Shown: positions 1 to 12,469, numbered from the stretch's first letter. The stretch is 64,000 nucleotides of DNA from Triops longicaudatus (GCA_022885665.1 JAGQDJ010000016.1:310001-374000); one strand, 5' to 3'. Translations and numbers: made by a program. Notes: generated by a model not told the origin, from the letters alone.

Positions 1-1944
1 GCCACGTAAGTTTTCTAGATTTTCCAAAAATGTTTACATTTGATTTTTAAGGCATAAAAGCGTGATCTGGTACCTAATTTGATGCCAAACGTTTGTGAAT
101 GTTTCCAATTTTTTCAAAGAAATCACGCATTCTTTGGTTTATGATACCATAATGCGGTACTACGTAAATTTTTAAAGAATAAAGGGTTTGATCCGAAGAA
201 GTAGTGAAAGAAAAACACTCTTTTTTGCTTATTTATTATTTGCGAAGCTTCTTATTCCCAAGAGGATAAGTTCCACGGAAATTCCGTCGTTATGAAAGTG
301 TGAAAAGGAAACTACATTGAAAAATCTAGAGGAATTATGTTAACACGCTTCAAAGTTCGCGAAAGTACAAATAACTAAAATAAATTGCCATTTTAAGTCT
401 ACGGCGCACAACAAAAGCTTAAATATTACTGAGCTGGCGTCTTAACTTGAAGAATTTGGTAATTTCCTTTTAAGAGATTTTATAAATAAGTTAATTTCAG
501 GAATGACTTCTTCAATCTTCACGTTGAAAAACAAATTATTTTCATTTATCTCGAAAGTTGGACGAAGTACTGACAGCGGATTATAATATTGGAAGTATTA
601 TTGTCCATTCTTTAGCTCAGCTTCGCTAAATATTTTTTCTTATCGAATATTTTTATTCTGTGGTAAATGTATGTTTTTGATTACATATTGGATCGTGAAA
701 ACGTCATTACTTTTCCAAGTTTCCCAAGTCTTCGCTTGTTTTCCCTAGCTCTTCTTGTTTATTCAATTTTCAGCTCTTTTCACGCGTGTCTTGTACGAAG
801 GATTACTATATAAACATCTGAGAACACTAAGATATTTCACATTAGAATAATTTTCTTTAAAAAGGACTATAGTTCTTAATTTTTGCAACCTCCAAGTCCT
901 GTGCATAGTAATTTTTCCGCAAATAAAGAGCTTCGTAATGAAATTGTAACTGTAATTAAAAGCTGGACATCGAAATTTTAGAGCAATCAGAAACAATATG
1001 CTTTTACTGACCCAAAAGTACTTTTGTTGGCTAATAATTTTAAGACTTGAAGTCCTCAAATCTGGAAGCTGAAAAGAAATCTGGTACAAAATAAAACCTC
1101 ACCATGCGTTGCTTCGATCGCGGAAAATTCGAGGGAAAATTATTCTGCAAGGTTTCAATCTACTTTCCTTAAGCCATTAAATACCTTTTCCCCCTTTTTC
1201 CCGCTCTAGTCACGCTTAATTGTAGAAACATCGGGCGAACTGCATCGACGCAATTTAATTAGCTGGAAACGTGCGTTTCACACCTCCAGCGTCACCTTAG
1301 TGTCATAAACAACACACATAGTATAAACCAGAGGGGGAGGACACATACGAGTTGCTGAAAAATTGAACACACTCGCCGTAGCATTCTTGTTATTCCATAG
1401 CTACACGTGGCACCCATCTCATAACAAGGAAAAAATGCGAAGAAATATAGAGCCGACATAAGAAACTCGAGAAAACTCTTTTCCCCCCTTGATTTAACTA
1501 CCTTACACGAACACACAGCTGTATACCAAATGAACTCTTTGTTTTACGCCGAATCTGTTCTATTGAATTCTAAAAATTACTTTTGAGCTCAACACACACC
1601 CTTTAATTAACTCCCTTACCCATTGGCGTTCAACACGCAGTTTGGCTCATCACTCACTTTGATGTTACGGGCCAAAACAGTAATTAAAAAATGATATAGA
1701 TAAACCGGAAATGAGATTCCCAATAGTGTACAGTACAATCTTGGTTATAGCGTTACGAAATCACGCTACAGTTTATATATATCCAACACGCGCCAAAATA
1801 GCTTTTGAGTATTTACAGGAGCTGACAAATAACAATATGAACGCACGAGAGAACGGGACAGATGACTGAATGCTACAGAAAATGCATTGTACAATACGTT
1901 AGATTGGAGACAGGCCGATTGCGAGTCGTCCTTGCGTCTCACGC
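1..1944. other. AT-rich gene-poor stretch
   Basis: No convincing exon, RNA gene or repeat was seen. The longest open stretches (for example 763-1089 on the minus strand) have no ATG in good context and low-complexity composition. A TATA-like run lies near 1770, without other promoter motifs beside it. Confidence 0.5.
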
Positions 1945-1996
1945 ATTTGCATTTTTGTACAGTTGAAGCGACGAAACAAAAAATAGTATATAAAAG
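1945..1996 (+). promoter_or_regulatory. Octamer plus TATA box core promoter candidate
   Basis: A perfect octamer site (ATTTGCAT, 1945-1952) lies 34 bp upstream of a canonical TATA box (TATATAAAAG, 1987-1996). Octamer sites bind POU-domain factors in animals, and an octamer just upstream of a TATA box is a known promoter arrangement. A start of transcription would be expected near 2018, where a pyrimidine-adenine step occurs (TCTACC). No good coding start follows closely: the first ATG at about 2039 opens only eight codons. The transcript, if real, would be non-coding at its 5' end or spliced. Confidence 0.35.
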
Positions 1997-2018
1997 CGCA
2001 GGGAAAGGACACCGTCTA

Positions 2019-4920
2019 CCAATTGGTGACAGCTAAAGATGATAGATAGGGGGAAAGTTGGGTAGGGTTGAATCAAGGTTTGCATCAAGGTTGACCGTTG
2101 CGGACTTTTTTTGCGTGTGTGCATGGGTTGTGCAAAAAAACGTCGGCTTAGCTTGATTTTTGGCAAGAGCCATAAATGTGATGCAAATTCCGGAATCAAA
2201 GGGTTGCGTGGCTTAACATGGGAAAAGACATTGAGTGCTACAAGACTTATTTGCTAAAAGTAGTGTACTTTATTGCACGATATTCGAGTGATAATTGTTT
2301 AGTGTTTATTAGCGCATTTAGTAATTCGCATTTGCATTGAGAGATTTATCAGAGTTCTCGATTTATGGCGTTTGTTTCGAAATGAAGTTAACGATTCCAT
2401 TTGATCAGTGTTTTTTCACAGTTTCTGGATTGCTTTATTTTCTGGATGACTATTCTGAAAGTAACTAATGGCTTTTACAACTGATGTATGTATTTTGGAT
2501 CCATTTTCTTGGCAATTTTGCTTTCTTGATTGAGCTTTTAGCAAACGATGATTTCATTGTTGTGTCTGTTCTAAAAAACACGTAAATTGTGCTGAACCAG
2601 AAAACAACTTATTACTATACTAAGAGGTATAATCTGAAGCCTTTCTGCAGACAGTTACATAGATTTTGATTAGATCAAACCCCGACGTGAACGTCAACAA
2701 CTTTGCGGCAAAATCTTAACGGTTCTATCGCATAATCGTGCTCTGCAGAAAAACGAGTTTCTCCACATAGCCTTTATTACTGTGCGATCCGAAACTAGAA
2801 GGAAAACTCAGTGCATATTTTCGTCGTATAAAGCTTTTAAAATAACACAATAAATTACCAGAGCTGGAAGACACCGTCTCAAGGCTTGGTGCAGATGACA
2901 TTGTTCTCGTTTTAGCCGAGGGAAAATTGGCGCGACGTAAAGTCTCGAGAATTTGCATAAACGGAATTCCTTTCTAATCTCCTCTCGCAAAGACTCGGTG
3001 GTAATTCGCTTCATAAGCCCCGAGAGTAGAAGTACGTTAAGTAGCTGTGATTAAAAACTCTAAAGTCTTAAATCAGTCGCAAATAAAGATAACATAAAAA
3101 CGTGAATTAAGTTGCCTATATGTACGCTCATTTGAAAAGTTTTCTTATGCTGAATAGAATTCACTACTTCTTGCACATTAGAATACGATAAAAACGAGAT
3201 AAAATAGTTTAATAAATTTAATCATGTAACTACGTCAATAGGCGAGAGCCAAGACCGGTGTCATTAAAATTATCTTCATAATACAACAAATATACCTTTA
3301 ATAAATTGGCAAATAAATAAACTTAACAAATACAACTTGGGATATCAAGTCATTTGGAATATATTTTGATATATGTATAGAAATAAAAAGGAAAAGTCCC
3401 AATAATGCAGGGTTTGAATGACGAATTCCTTGCGTAAGCATTTTCTGTTTCTTGAAGTACAAATTCGAGTCTTCTCACAGTGGTGAGTGACGAAAGATCA
3501 CTATTTGATTCTCAAGTATTGACATCAAGATTTCTTCGTCGCAGAATGCAAAAGTTACAGCTTTTGTTATAATTGCAAGGTCATGGAAAACAAAAGTAAT
3601 CAGTTAAAATCTTAATAGTTTTCGAAATCATTTCATAGCATGATTACCAAGTTCCGAAGTATGTACTCGCAGCGTTAAATTTCTTTCTGGGCGAATTTAA
3701 AATAAAAAAAACATCGGTTCGTATCTAATTCATCTAATCTCTGCTTTCAAGAACCGCCTACAAGTTGCTGGGTGTTAAATTATCCATGATTTCTCGGTAA
3801 TGCAGCTCAAATAGTGAGAAATAGCATTTCATTAAGCCTTCTTATTTACCTTGAATTTTTCACAAAAGTCGTACAATGTACGAAAAACTGTGTAGATCAG
3901 GGAATCGAATTAGAACATCAGAAACTCGATAGAAACTCTATTCAAATTATTTTCTATATAAAAATAGAATTTCCAATTTTCATTGTTCGAGCCTAATCTG
4001 AAGATTGGTGCTCAATTACGGAACATTTATTGCAACTAAACGAAGTGCTTTACATGAGATTGTTGGTGAATAGTTAGATAATGACAGATTAGGCAGTGCT
4101 TAATGATTAATCGCGTAGGCTTGCGCCTATTGGCTGTTTGTATTTTTACCCGGCGTGAGCCATGTTCGTTGCCAATTGTTTGCGACTGATTGCCAATTGC
4201 GCCGATTGTGTGAGTATTTAGAACGACATAAAAAAAAGTTGCATTAATTTGTAAGACTTAAATGCTTCTAAAGATTTAGTTGCAGCAATTTCCTGAGAAT
4301 ATTCACGTAGGTTCGGAAGTTGTCTTGATTCAGTATACCCTGAAACTAAGGTCACGTAAGTTTAGCAACTCAAGCCGGAAAATAGCTAAGTTAAAGTTAA
4401 AGGTACGGGCACGTCTGCGATCCTGTATCTTACGACGTTTTGGTGCCGCAGAAAGTGTCGAGACTGATATATGAGTAAATTTGGTAGTCAAACTCCAGGA
4501 AATGTCTCGAGTTAAGCTTATCCAAGGTTCCAGCCATTACTTAGAGGCCATACATACTTTTCACGTAAGAAAGACAGACAAGGAGCTCACGAAGAAGTTG
4601 CATACTTTGAAGTAGAAAAAAAAAAAGAAACAGAAAGCAAAAGAAAAGCGTGTTGGCAGCAGCTGCGTGTTTCCCACAAGCCACAGAAAAGCTCTTCGTT
4701 AGCTTGAATACTGCTAAATGGGCGGTCTCCATCGAAGCCCACATGGAACACTTCTTCAGATGCAGCAAAAACCCCGAAATGTCTTTTCGCCTAAACATTC
4801 CAGCCCCCAAGGGAGGAAGTATAAGTAGAAGCTAGCATCATACATCTTGTCATTTTCTATTTTTCTTGAACAAGAGTTCCTGAGCTCCAACCACGTACAG
4901 GCGACTTCCTTAGGATAGGA
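2019..4920. other. Gene-poor stretch with duplicated TTGCCAATTG
   Basis: Mostly AT-rich, with no supported gene. The decamer TTGCCAATTG occurs twice, at 4169-4178 and 4190-4199, exactly 21 bp (two helical turns) apart. Each copy contains a CCAAT core, so this could be a paired NF-Y or C/EBP-like site. A 61-codon plus frame at 4650-4835 and an 89-codon minus frame at 4541-4810 overlap each other. I see nothing that favours either as coding. Confidence 0.35.
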
Positions 4921-5187
4921 TCACTGGCAGATTACCATCAACCAACGCAGTCTCGCTCTGCAAATGTTTGTTACATTAGCTGTAAACCTGCTATGCTCTT
5001 TATGAATCATAGCAAGCCGTGCGTAAAATCCCTTGCGCATGACAGATGGCAAATCAACGTATACAACACCTTGCTGTTTCCAGTAATCACTTTCTTTATT
5101 AGCCGGAAAAATAATGAATGGCTGATTCGCCCCTGATGGAACCAATGCGATCACCATTTTACGAGACAATGGCGCACATTCCTCCAT
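4921..5187 (-). CDS. Candidate 88-residue ORF, unknown function
   Basis: This minus-strand ORF begins with ATG in good context (GAAATGG), has an in-frame TAA just upstream, and ends in TGA, so it is a complete 88-codon frame. The translation is mixed and non-repetitive: a Val/Ala/Pro segment, a Lys-Glu-Ser-Asp-Tyr-Trp stretch and a basic C-terminal third with two cysteines. I recognise no family; a fragment of a transposon protein is possible. It lies in AT-rich DNA where 88 open codons are less expected by chance. No promoter or splice site was identified near it. Confidence 0.25.
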   Translation of the reverse strand: MEECAPLSRKMVIALVPSGANQPFIIFPANKESDYWKQQGVVYVDLPSVMRKGFYARLAMIHKEHSRFTANVTNICRARLRWLMVICQ

Positions 5188-6689
5188 TTCACGAATTTAC
5201 ATGACTCCGTAAATCAACCACGTAATAGCCATGTGATGCTTAACGCAATAAAATAATTTCGTTTAATGAGTGTGAAGTAAAAATCATATATGAGAGTTGT
5301 TAACTAACCTAACAAATATATTTCGAAGATTTAGTTAACAGGATTAGTCATAATCCTGCTAATTCTGTGTCAATGTATCTTATATAGCAACGAAAATCAC
5401 AATTTGGCAATACGTGTAAGTAAAATATTATTTATCAAGTTGCTTTAAGAATGTGATTAATTTTAAAATTTTAAAAATTACAGTGAAACGTAGTTCTTTC
5501 CTAAAAAATATTCATCAACTTAGTTTTCCCAGTGCGCAAATAATTTTCCATCTTTTATACGTTACTTGCAAACTTAGTTGCATCGGCGAAATATTACATG
5601 AAAATAGGTGAAAGCTGTAACGTTTATTCGTTCTCAGTGAAGAAAAAACGCAAGTTGCCGATCTGTAATAATAACGTGCCTATTTGTCAACCCGTAAAGC
5701 TAAATTTCTGCCCACAATCAGATTTAATCTCTAATTTGCTTACGCAGTTATGAGCGCGCGATTTTGTTTAAACACCATTAATTTGAATTTATCCCGTAAT
5801 ATTCAGAAAATTACAAACTGTGAAATTAGTTCTTGCTTTTGTAGGTTTCATTGCAATAACTTCGATGACCAAGAAAATAAATAGCTCAAAACTAGCATTA
5901 ATCTTGAACTTATAAGAAAAGCATTGCTTGTTCACAATTGTTCCGATATACACGTTTTTGTATTACAGTCCACCCATTCGCGATATTCCAGATCTTTGTT
6001 ACCCTTTCTTATTGACAATCACGTTCTAAAATATAGGAAAGCTGTTACAATATATTTAAGTCGCCAATTTGTTTAAACTAGCAAGCATTTCGGCGTGTTT
6101 TCATTCGTTTCCTGTAAGCTTTAATGTTAAAATGTTCCGTTTAATTCCCATCTTGAAGTGAATTATTAAAAATAGACAACTTGTCCAAATTGCGTACTCA
6201 ATCAAAGAATGTATCAGTTTTGCAGTTGGTAGTTATAACTGTAATTTCATTTTGCAAAAGTAGATTGAAAACATGTTTTATTCCGACTAGAAATTCATGG
6301 TCTAAAACGTGAGTTCAAGTTGCAAATTCGAAACCTCTTGTCCTTCTGAAGGCTAATGTAACATAAAAAAGAAAGTTTCTAGCGCACAAAAAATCCCTAA
6401 TCTACACTTAAATGAGAGGGGTTCTTATCGTCTGCAGACCCTTTTATGGGTCCTTGAATCAGTTCGAAAGATCTCACGTAACAACTTTCTGCAGCTTCCA
6501 TCAACTTGCAATTTTCAAGCAACATTAATAATACACTTTTCAGTTCTTACCTCGATTTCGTTATCAAACTGGAGTTCGTGGCAGCATCAGGCATGGTTTC
6601 AACATATCTAGAAAGCCTAATTGTCTTCACTATACAACATGTTGTGATCCAGTCTCAAATAACTAGCCTCTAACAAAGATAACGCCTAA
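5188..6689. other. AT-rich gene-poor stretch
   Basis: Nothing gene-like was seen. The DNA is AT-rich with scattered stops in all frames and no repeat longer than a few bases. Confidence 0.5.
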
Positions 6690-6911
6690 TTTGGCGCGAA
6701 ATTTGCGAAACCGAGTTTAAGCCGTTATCGGACCCGAAGGCGCGCGAGCTAGCGAGACGCCTCTGCTGGCCGCTCAGCGCGAAGCCGCTTTCTTGCGGGG
6801 GTCAAGCGAGCTCATGTCGCCGGTTTGTCAAGTGAGTTTCATGTCGTGAGTGCTTATAAATTTGCATTCGGAAGGACTGTGGACGCAAGTACCCGTTATA
6901 CCCCAAGTTTG
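6690..6911 (+). promoter_or_regulatory. E2F site, TATA box and first-exon donor
   Basis: A perfect palindromic E2F-type site (TTTGGCGCGAAA, 6690-6701) is followed by a CpG-rich 100 bp, a TATA box (TATAAA, 6855-6860) and, near the expected start at about 6887, a CA step. A strong splice donor (G|GTAAGTAAG) begins at 6912. Together these suggest a short non-coding first exon of about 25-30 nt (roughly 6887-6911) on the plus strand. E2F sites mark cell-cycle and DNA-replication genes in animals and plants. The downstream exon was not identified, so the gene is unknown. Confidence 0.45.
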
Positions 6912-9515
6912 GTAAGTAAGACTGTATTCTAGCGTCTGTAATTTTCGAAGGCCCCCGAATCCCGTGCCTGGCAAGGTTTCATTGTTGTAGTCACTGAGTG
7001 CCTCCAGGCTTCGTTGAATGCGCGAACTTGTGCTCCCTCCAGCCCTCGGCAGCCATTTTAGTTGGCCAAAGCAGGCGTCGTATTGGTCAGGGCTGCGTTA
7101 ACATGTCGTGAGGTAGGGGAGTTTGAAAACTTGGGAAAGAAAAGGATTTTGAGGCAATTCGTTCGCTTTGGTGTCATTAGTCCATTTAATTGTATTGCTA
7201 CTCCAGGTTGTTACACACAAACTACCTTTACCTTGTGGAGGTTTTGGTATACAACAACGTAACATTAAGGATATTAAATATATTCGAGAAAAACCCATTT
7301 TCAGAAAAATCCCCCGCCTGCGCCATATTTTCCCTAACCCTTGCATTACAGTTTAGCGTAATGGCCGTTACAGCATATCATTTATAATGTGGTATCCGCA
7401 TACCACAACCTAAAAACCTTCTGGAGAGACAAGTCTGCTACTGTTGAATCTGCACGTAGTCCAATCCAGGTACACCTTCATTAAAACTGTAGGATATCAT
7501 TAGATGAAATTCTGGAAATTTCGGAGGACTAAAAAAGTGCTCAGCAGAAATAAGCAAAGAAAATGCGCGAAACTAGTTTAATACAAATGATTTAAAGAGA
7601 AACTTTTATGCACGCATCAGTGAATTTAATGAGAAAATTCCTCTTAAATTATCTTGTTGAATCATGGATGAAGAACTAGCAAATTAAGCTTAATTACGTT
7701 GTTAGATACAATATTTTTCACGCGTTTGGTAGAATGCAACGCGTGATTGCGTGCTCAGTAGCTTTATAAAGCCAAAATTTAAAAACAAGTAAATTACAAA
7801 ATTTAAATTGTGTACTAGCAGAATGTATCGTACGAAGCGTGTGATGTGTATCTGGGGATTAAGTTATATCTTATTGTTGAAAGCCCATAAAAATTTGAAA
7901 TTCAGTAATAAAAGATCAAATTTTGGGCTTATAATTAAATTGTTTGAAATTTTGTTTCTTGATTGGCTTCAAGATTATTTTTAAAGTATATTTGTGGTAC
8001 TGAAATGCAGTAGTGTGCATTCTGTTAAATTTTGTACGCCAGCTCAAGTCGAAGTATTTTTATTGCATTCTTACTTATTCAGATGTGCAGTACTTTGTTT
8101 CTTGCGTGAATTGTGCGACTGCATTTTATGGGAAATGGTAAGTGAATTGAGCTGTAACGTATATTTAGTGTCTAATAAAAGTAATTGAAATAGCCAATTA
8201 AATCAAGCAAATAGGCAATGATCCTAAGTTGACAGCTGGGTAACTTGATGCAAGAAATACTGCTGTTGTGTGCAGCATTGCTACTTTCAGGATTAATTTG
8301 AATTAAAAAGGAATAAATGTCAGTACATTAAGACACAATCCGTTTAAAAAAATTTGTCGTCTTAATACAGAAACGCGTTGTGGAGTGATTCTGGTGGAAT
8401 GTCGCAAGCTGCGAATAAATCAATTTAAATTGTAGTATCTTTCCATGGTGCTTTGAGGAAAACTTTAATGGGTACTCAAAAATTCACTATAAAATTGCCG
8501 GATTAAGCAAATTACGTCAAGTAAACGCCATTTTATGGACCGTATTTTACGTTTTTGCTACACTAATTCCAAAAGACGTTGAGCAAAAATTTGCTAACGA
8601 GAGCCTTCCTTTTCCTCAAACTTTTCACGTGCGCCTAAATAAGTTATCACATCCATAAGGCCGTGTTTTTTATCTTCCGGTGGCCGAAATTAGGGTACGT
8701 AATGAGCTTAACTGGTGTGTCTCTTGACACTCAGCTTTTTAACTAACGCTAACGCACTCCGCCCATTTCCCAAATTGGCAATAATAATTTCTTTGGCTTT
8801 CAAGCTAAGTATAAAAAAATATTCGCTTTAGTGAAGAGTTTAAAATGTTTAAGATTTTTTTAACAAATAAAAAGGAATACACTGTACACTCAAGTTTTGG
8901 CTCACTCTAATGAAGAAACTCAGTTGATCTCAGCGTTCTGGAACTTAAATACTATTTAACTGAGTGAAGCGTTTAAAAATGCAACTTGATTCAGCAGACG
9001 GAGACTGACAGGTTTCAGTGAATTATCTCATCTAGTGACGTGTCGTTCTTCGTGACGACATTGGCCGACTCCTTCAATCTGCCAGACTTAATTTGAAATT
9101 AAAATGCCGTTTCGCTACGTTGTTCTTTTTTTCGTCCCTGTGAGTTATTTATTGTGTGAGACCCATTCATACACCTGTGCAAGCGCGTACATGTTGTTCC
9201 AGTAAAAGCTGCATTGTATGCGTATGGTAATTTTCTATTTTCACGACGCTTTACAGCCACGTAAAAACGTGCAGTGTGGATTTGCATGAATGCATATACA
9301 TACGTGGCATGAGATCATAAGTCAGTGCAGAGATTTACCACAATTTTCCCGTCTAAATTCCGCGTACGCGCTACGAAAGTTTTCCGCTCGCACATAAGCG
9401 CAAAGTATTGCGTGGTAAATTACCTGCTGAACCATGACTTCACTCAGTTCAAATTCGATTAATGAACGTTATAAAATAAAATAAAACCCACACTTTGAAT
9501 TTATTTATTCATATA
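6912..9515. other. Possible intron of the 6.7 kb transcript; otherwise empty
   Basis: If the 6912 donor is real, this stretch would start an intron. A CpG-containing patch at 6990-7100 includes a Lys-poor 66-codon frame at 7062, with no supporting motif. From 7400 onward the DNA is AT-rich, with no recognisable exon, RNA or repeat. Confidence 0.35.
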
Positions 9516-10045
9516 CAGTGGACCCCATTTATAACGCCATCGGACATAACGATAACTTGCCTATACCGATACAAAACCGACGGTCGAGTTTTAGTCCCGT
9601 TTAGTCCAACGAGAACGATGTTCGATTCTACTGAAATCTCTTATAACGAAAACTCGCTTTTAATACAATTAAAAATAATAATAATACAATAAAAAATATA
9701 ATTATGAAGTCCCGTGGGGTATTTTTGCAATGGTTAGTAATTCTGGATATACCAATGCCCTGAGCTTACAGTTATACTTAATACCTGAAAGTGGATGCCG
9801 GCAATTTCCTAGAAAAAAATATAACAAGTTTTCACAACTTTGAAGCTTTCTGAAGCTTACGCATTATTTTGTGAAGAAATAATGCTAATGACGTTGATTA
9901 ATAGCAAAATACAAATATTACGCTTATTCATCTTAATTGGTGTCTCTTGTCACTGTGTATAGGCAAGTTCTGATATACCGATACTCTGCGTATACAGATA
10001 CTGCCTGTACGGTTCCGAACCTCTCGTTATAAGCGGGTTCCACTG
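9516..10045. mobile_element. Tigger/pogo-type MITE, about 530 bp
   Basis: The element starts CAGTGGACCCCATTTATAAC and its reverse complement at the other end starts CAGTGGAACCCGCTTATAAC, giving imperfect terminal inverted repeats of about 20-30 bp. It is flanked by TA on both sides (9514-9515 and 10046-10047), the target duplication of the Tc1/mariner superfamily. Subterminal repeats of the form TATACCGATAC are present inside both ends. No transposase frame exists, so this is a non-autonomous copy that would depend on a transposase elsewhere in the genome. The good TIR match suggests it is younger than the neighbouring remnants. Confidence 0.75.
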
Positions 10046-11030
10046 TATATTTATTTCATTTTATTTATTTATATTATGAATTTACTTATATTTAAAGGCG
10101 AAAGGAAGGGAAGGAACACTCGAATCAAGCTGCCCTGCAAGCTTTCACGGCAAAATAGAGCAAAAAGAAATTGTTATATATGTAGGCTATAGATCTTTCA
10201 ACCAAACGACGAAGCCCATAAAAGCTCCCATCCAGTACCGGCAAGAATTCTTCATTAGAAGTTGGCCCGGGAAGGGGAAAATGTTGTTGACGGTAACAAA
10301 GCACAAGAATGTCTCGTTATGCAGTTGGATGTACATGACGTGAAAAGACGTACAATACTCGTCAATAACAAGGACTGTAACAAACATCTCAAGGCTAAGC
10401 ATGTGACAATTCTGTAAACGACACTCACATGCGACACATTCGCAAATGCGATAGAATTTCGCTATAACGAACCCTTGCTAGTCTTGTGGAGTAGTCGTAA
10501 GTTTGCGGTTTATGCTGTAGAATCTCATTACAACGGACCTCCCCTCGAGCAGAATAACTGTTCGGTATATCCGAAGTTCGTTCTATCAAACGCCTTTTTT
10601 ACATTTCCATTGCTCAGTGCCTTAAAATCCGACAGTTCGTTATAAAAAGTTTAGCAATTTCGGAATTCGACGGTATAGTTTATATAGATTGTACAATTGT
10701 ACAGAAATGTAGATATAACGGACTTCGGATATACTGAATAATTCTTTGTCCCCAAGAAGTTCCATTATATAGGGATTTTGCTGTCTTCCGAAAGTCGCAT
10801 TAAGTTTCGTGTAATGAAAAATTTCATTGTTGTCCAGCGATGTTTTCTCCTTGCAGCTACTGTGTGAAACCTCGCTATAGCGAATTCCCAAGGGAACTGG
10901 AGTTTTATGCGTTATAGCCGAAGTTCGTATGGTCATTGATAGCTAAGAAGCCTTTTTGTGCCTCTTGGCCTATTGACATTCTTCACAATAGCCGATAGTT
11001 TGTTGTAACCGTGGTTTTACTCTATTCCAC
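10046..11030. mobile_element. Decayed Tigger-like elements, nested
   Basis: Several blocks resemble the ends of the neighbouring MITE or relatives: motifs of the form CGCTATAACGAACC (10460), ATTACAACGGACC (10528), GATATAACGGACTTCGG (10713), CTCGCTATAGCGAATTCC (10871) and a TTGTAACCGTGGTTTTAC end (about 11002). They point both ways, as expected for nested or rearranged copies. Individual boundaries and target duplications cannot be placed by eye. Confidence 0.5.
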
Positions 11031-11377
11031 AGTCCAATGCAAGACTAGGAAAATACTCATTATTGCTTATTCTTGGTATAGCGGGTAAATTACTTAAAAT
11101 TGGGCAAAAGTCGCTTAAATTTCGATAAAGTAGCATGTAAAGTAGCTCAAGAAATGAAAAAAAATTCCTGAAGTTACAAATAGTACTCGGATTATAAATT
11201 GCTGTGTCATACTCCGTATCAATGTGTTCCTTAAATGTATTGATTATGATCACTTGAAAATATTTTTTTCTTTTGTTAAATTAGTCTCATCGAAATTATA
11301 GTTATCTTCACTTTAAGTAATTTTGCCCTATTAATAGTAGAAAACACCCATTGCGGTTAATTTTCGCTCAATAAATG
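11031..11377. other. AT-rich spacer
   Basis: AT-rich, with no gene or repeat seen. Confidence 0.5.
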
Positions 11378-11431
11378 GTGAAACTTCTTTATAGAAGGCT
11401 TGAAAAGTGCTTCTATAAAAAAAAGTTTCAC
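11378..11431. repeat. Inverted repeat forming a long hairpin
   Basis: GTGAAACTTCTTTATAGAAG (11378-11397) is matched by a right arm at 11410-11431 whose reverse complement differs only by a T-run length change. The loop is 12 nt. Flanking bases (ATAAATG and the CATTTTAT side) extend the pairing. It could be a fold-back MITE or a hairpin RNA; no target duplication is obvious. Confidence 0.55.
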
Positions 11432-11750
11432 ATTTTATGAAAAGATGACATTTTCTTTTTTTTTAACGGTGTTGAATAAAGATGGCGTTCTGATAACTGA
11501 TTTTGGGCAAAAATCGAAAACCGTTGAGAAGCACTGGGTGAAACTATTCAGGAGAGGATAAAATTGGTGTTTCTAAGGGTCATGCCTAATTGAATTTTAC
11601 CCACGTTAGATACATTTTGCTGTCTCCAGACAAGCGAAATTTTTCTAAAGGAAGAAGTCCACTTTCCGCCATAACCCCTCCTTCTCGACATGTTTTTTGG
11701 CACGGATGCTTTTATTGGGTAAAATGACACCATGCTGTACACAAGCTTAC

Positions 11751-11960
11751 CGTAACTTAACCTAGGCCTAACTTAACCGAACTTTTCCGTCAATCTCTTC
11801 ACGTCTATATTGGCCACCTGTGTCAGAGAGTTAAACTTAAGTTTAAACAAATATTCAAGTGAAGAGTTGATTTAAGTTGATTTTTCTATTCGAGTTGATT
11901 TAAGTTGATTTAAGTTGATTTTTTGTTTTATTTGAGTTGATTTAAGCTAAACTATGTTAA
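11751..11960. repeat. AGTTGATTTA minisatellite and CTAACTTAAC-like repeats
   Basis: From 11865 to 11946 the decamer AGTTGATTTA recurs about six times with interruptions. It is preceded at 11751-11785 by TTAACCTAGGCCTAACTTAA-type sequence and followed beyond the hAT insertion by degenerate GGTTTAGGTTAAACTAGG-type sequence to about 12350. The whole looks like a decayed low-complexity array, into which the hAT element inserted. Confidence 0.5.
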
Positions 11961-12003
11961 GTTTCCTTATGGGCAGGATAGTTTTAGCAAGGTTGGTTTA
12001 AGC

Positions 12004-12211
12004 CAGTGGTGCCCAACCTACGGCCCGTGGGCCATATCCGGCCCGCGAAGGTGCCTCATACCATACGCTCATTTATACCGCTCATGTATATCACTGCATA
12101 ATTTCATTTTTAACGTCGGTATGATTCTGGCGAAACCGGAACATTCAGGCCCGAGAGATTTTATATCATGTCGCGCGCGGCCCTCGGGGGAAAAAAGGTT
12201 GGGCACCACTG
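12004..12211. mobile_element. hAT-type MITE, 208 bp
   Basis: The left end CAGTGGTGCCCAACCTACGG is matched by the inverted right end (AGGTTGGGCACCACTG), giving inverted repeats of about 15-16 bp with GC-rich subterminal GGCCC sequence. It is flanked by an 8-bp target duplication differing at one position: GTTTAAGC (11996-12003) and GTTTAGGC (12212-12219). Terminal CAGTG/CACTG and an 8-bp duplication are diagnostic of hAT transposons, and GGCCCG-rich ends are typical of widespread animal hAT MITEs. There is no transposase frame. Confidence 0.8.
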
Positions 12212-12469
12212 GTTTAGGCCAAAGTGAGTTACGTTAGTTGGGTCAGGTTGACTCCAGTTAAGTTTGACGTGACCGGCTGGTTTTAGTAAGGTTGGTTTAG
12301 GTTAAACTAGGTAAGGTCGGTATAGGCCGGGTAGGTTCTAGCTAAGATTACGTTAGAAAATAAAAATAAATATGCCACGAAATGTTAGAAAATCATTAAA
12401 TTAAGGGAGCATGCATTACTCCTTTATACCGTCTCTTTAAAACAGGTCTGCTTCCTTGGATCTTTATAA

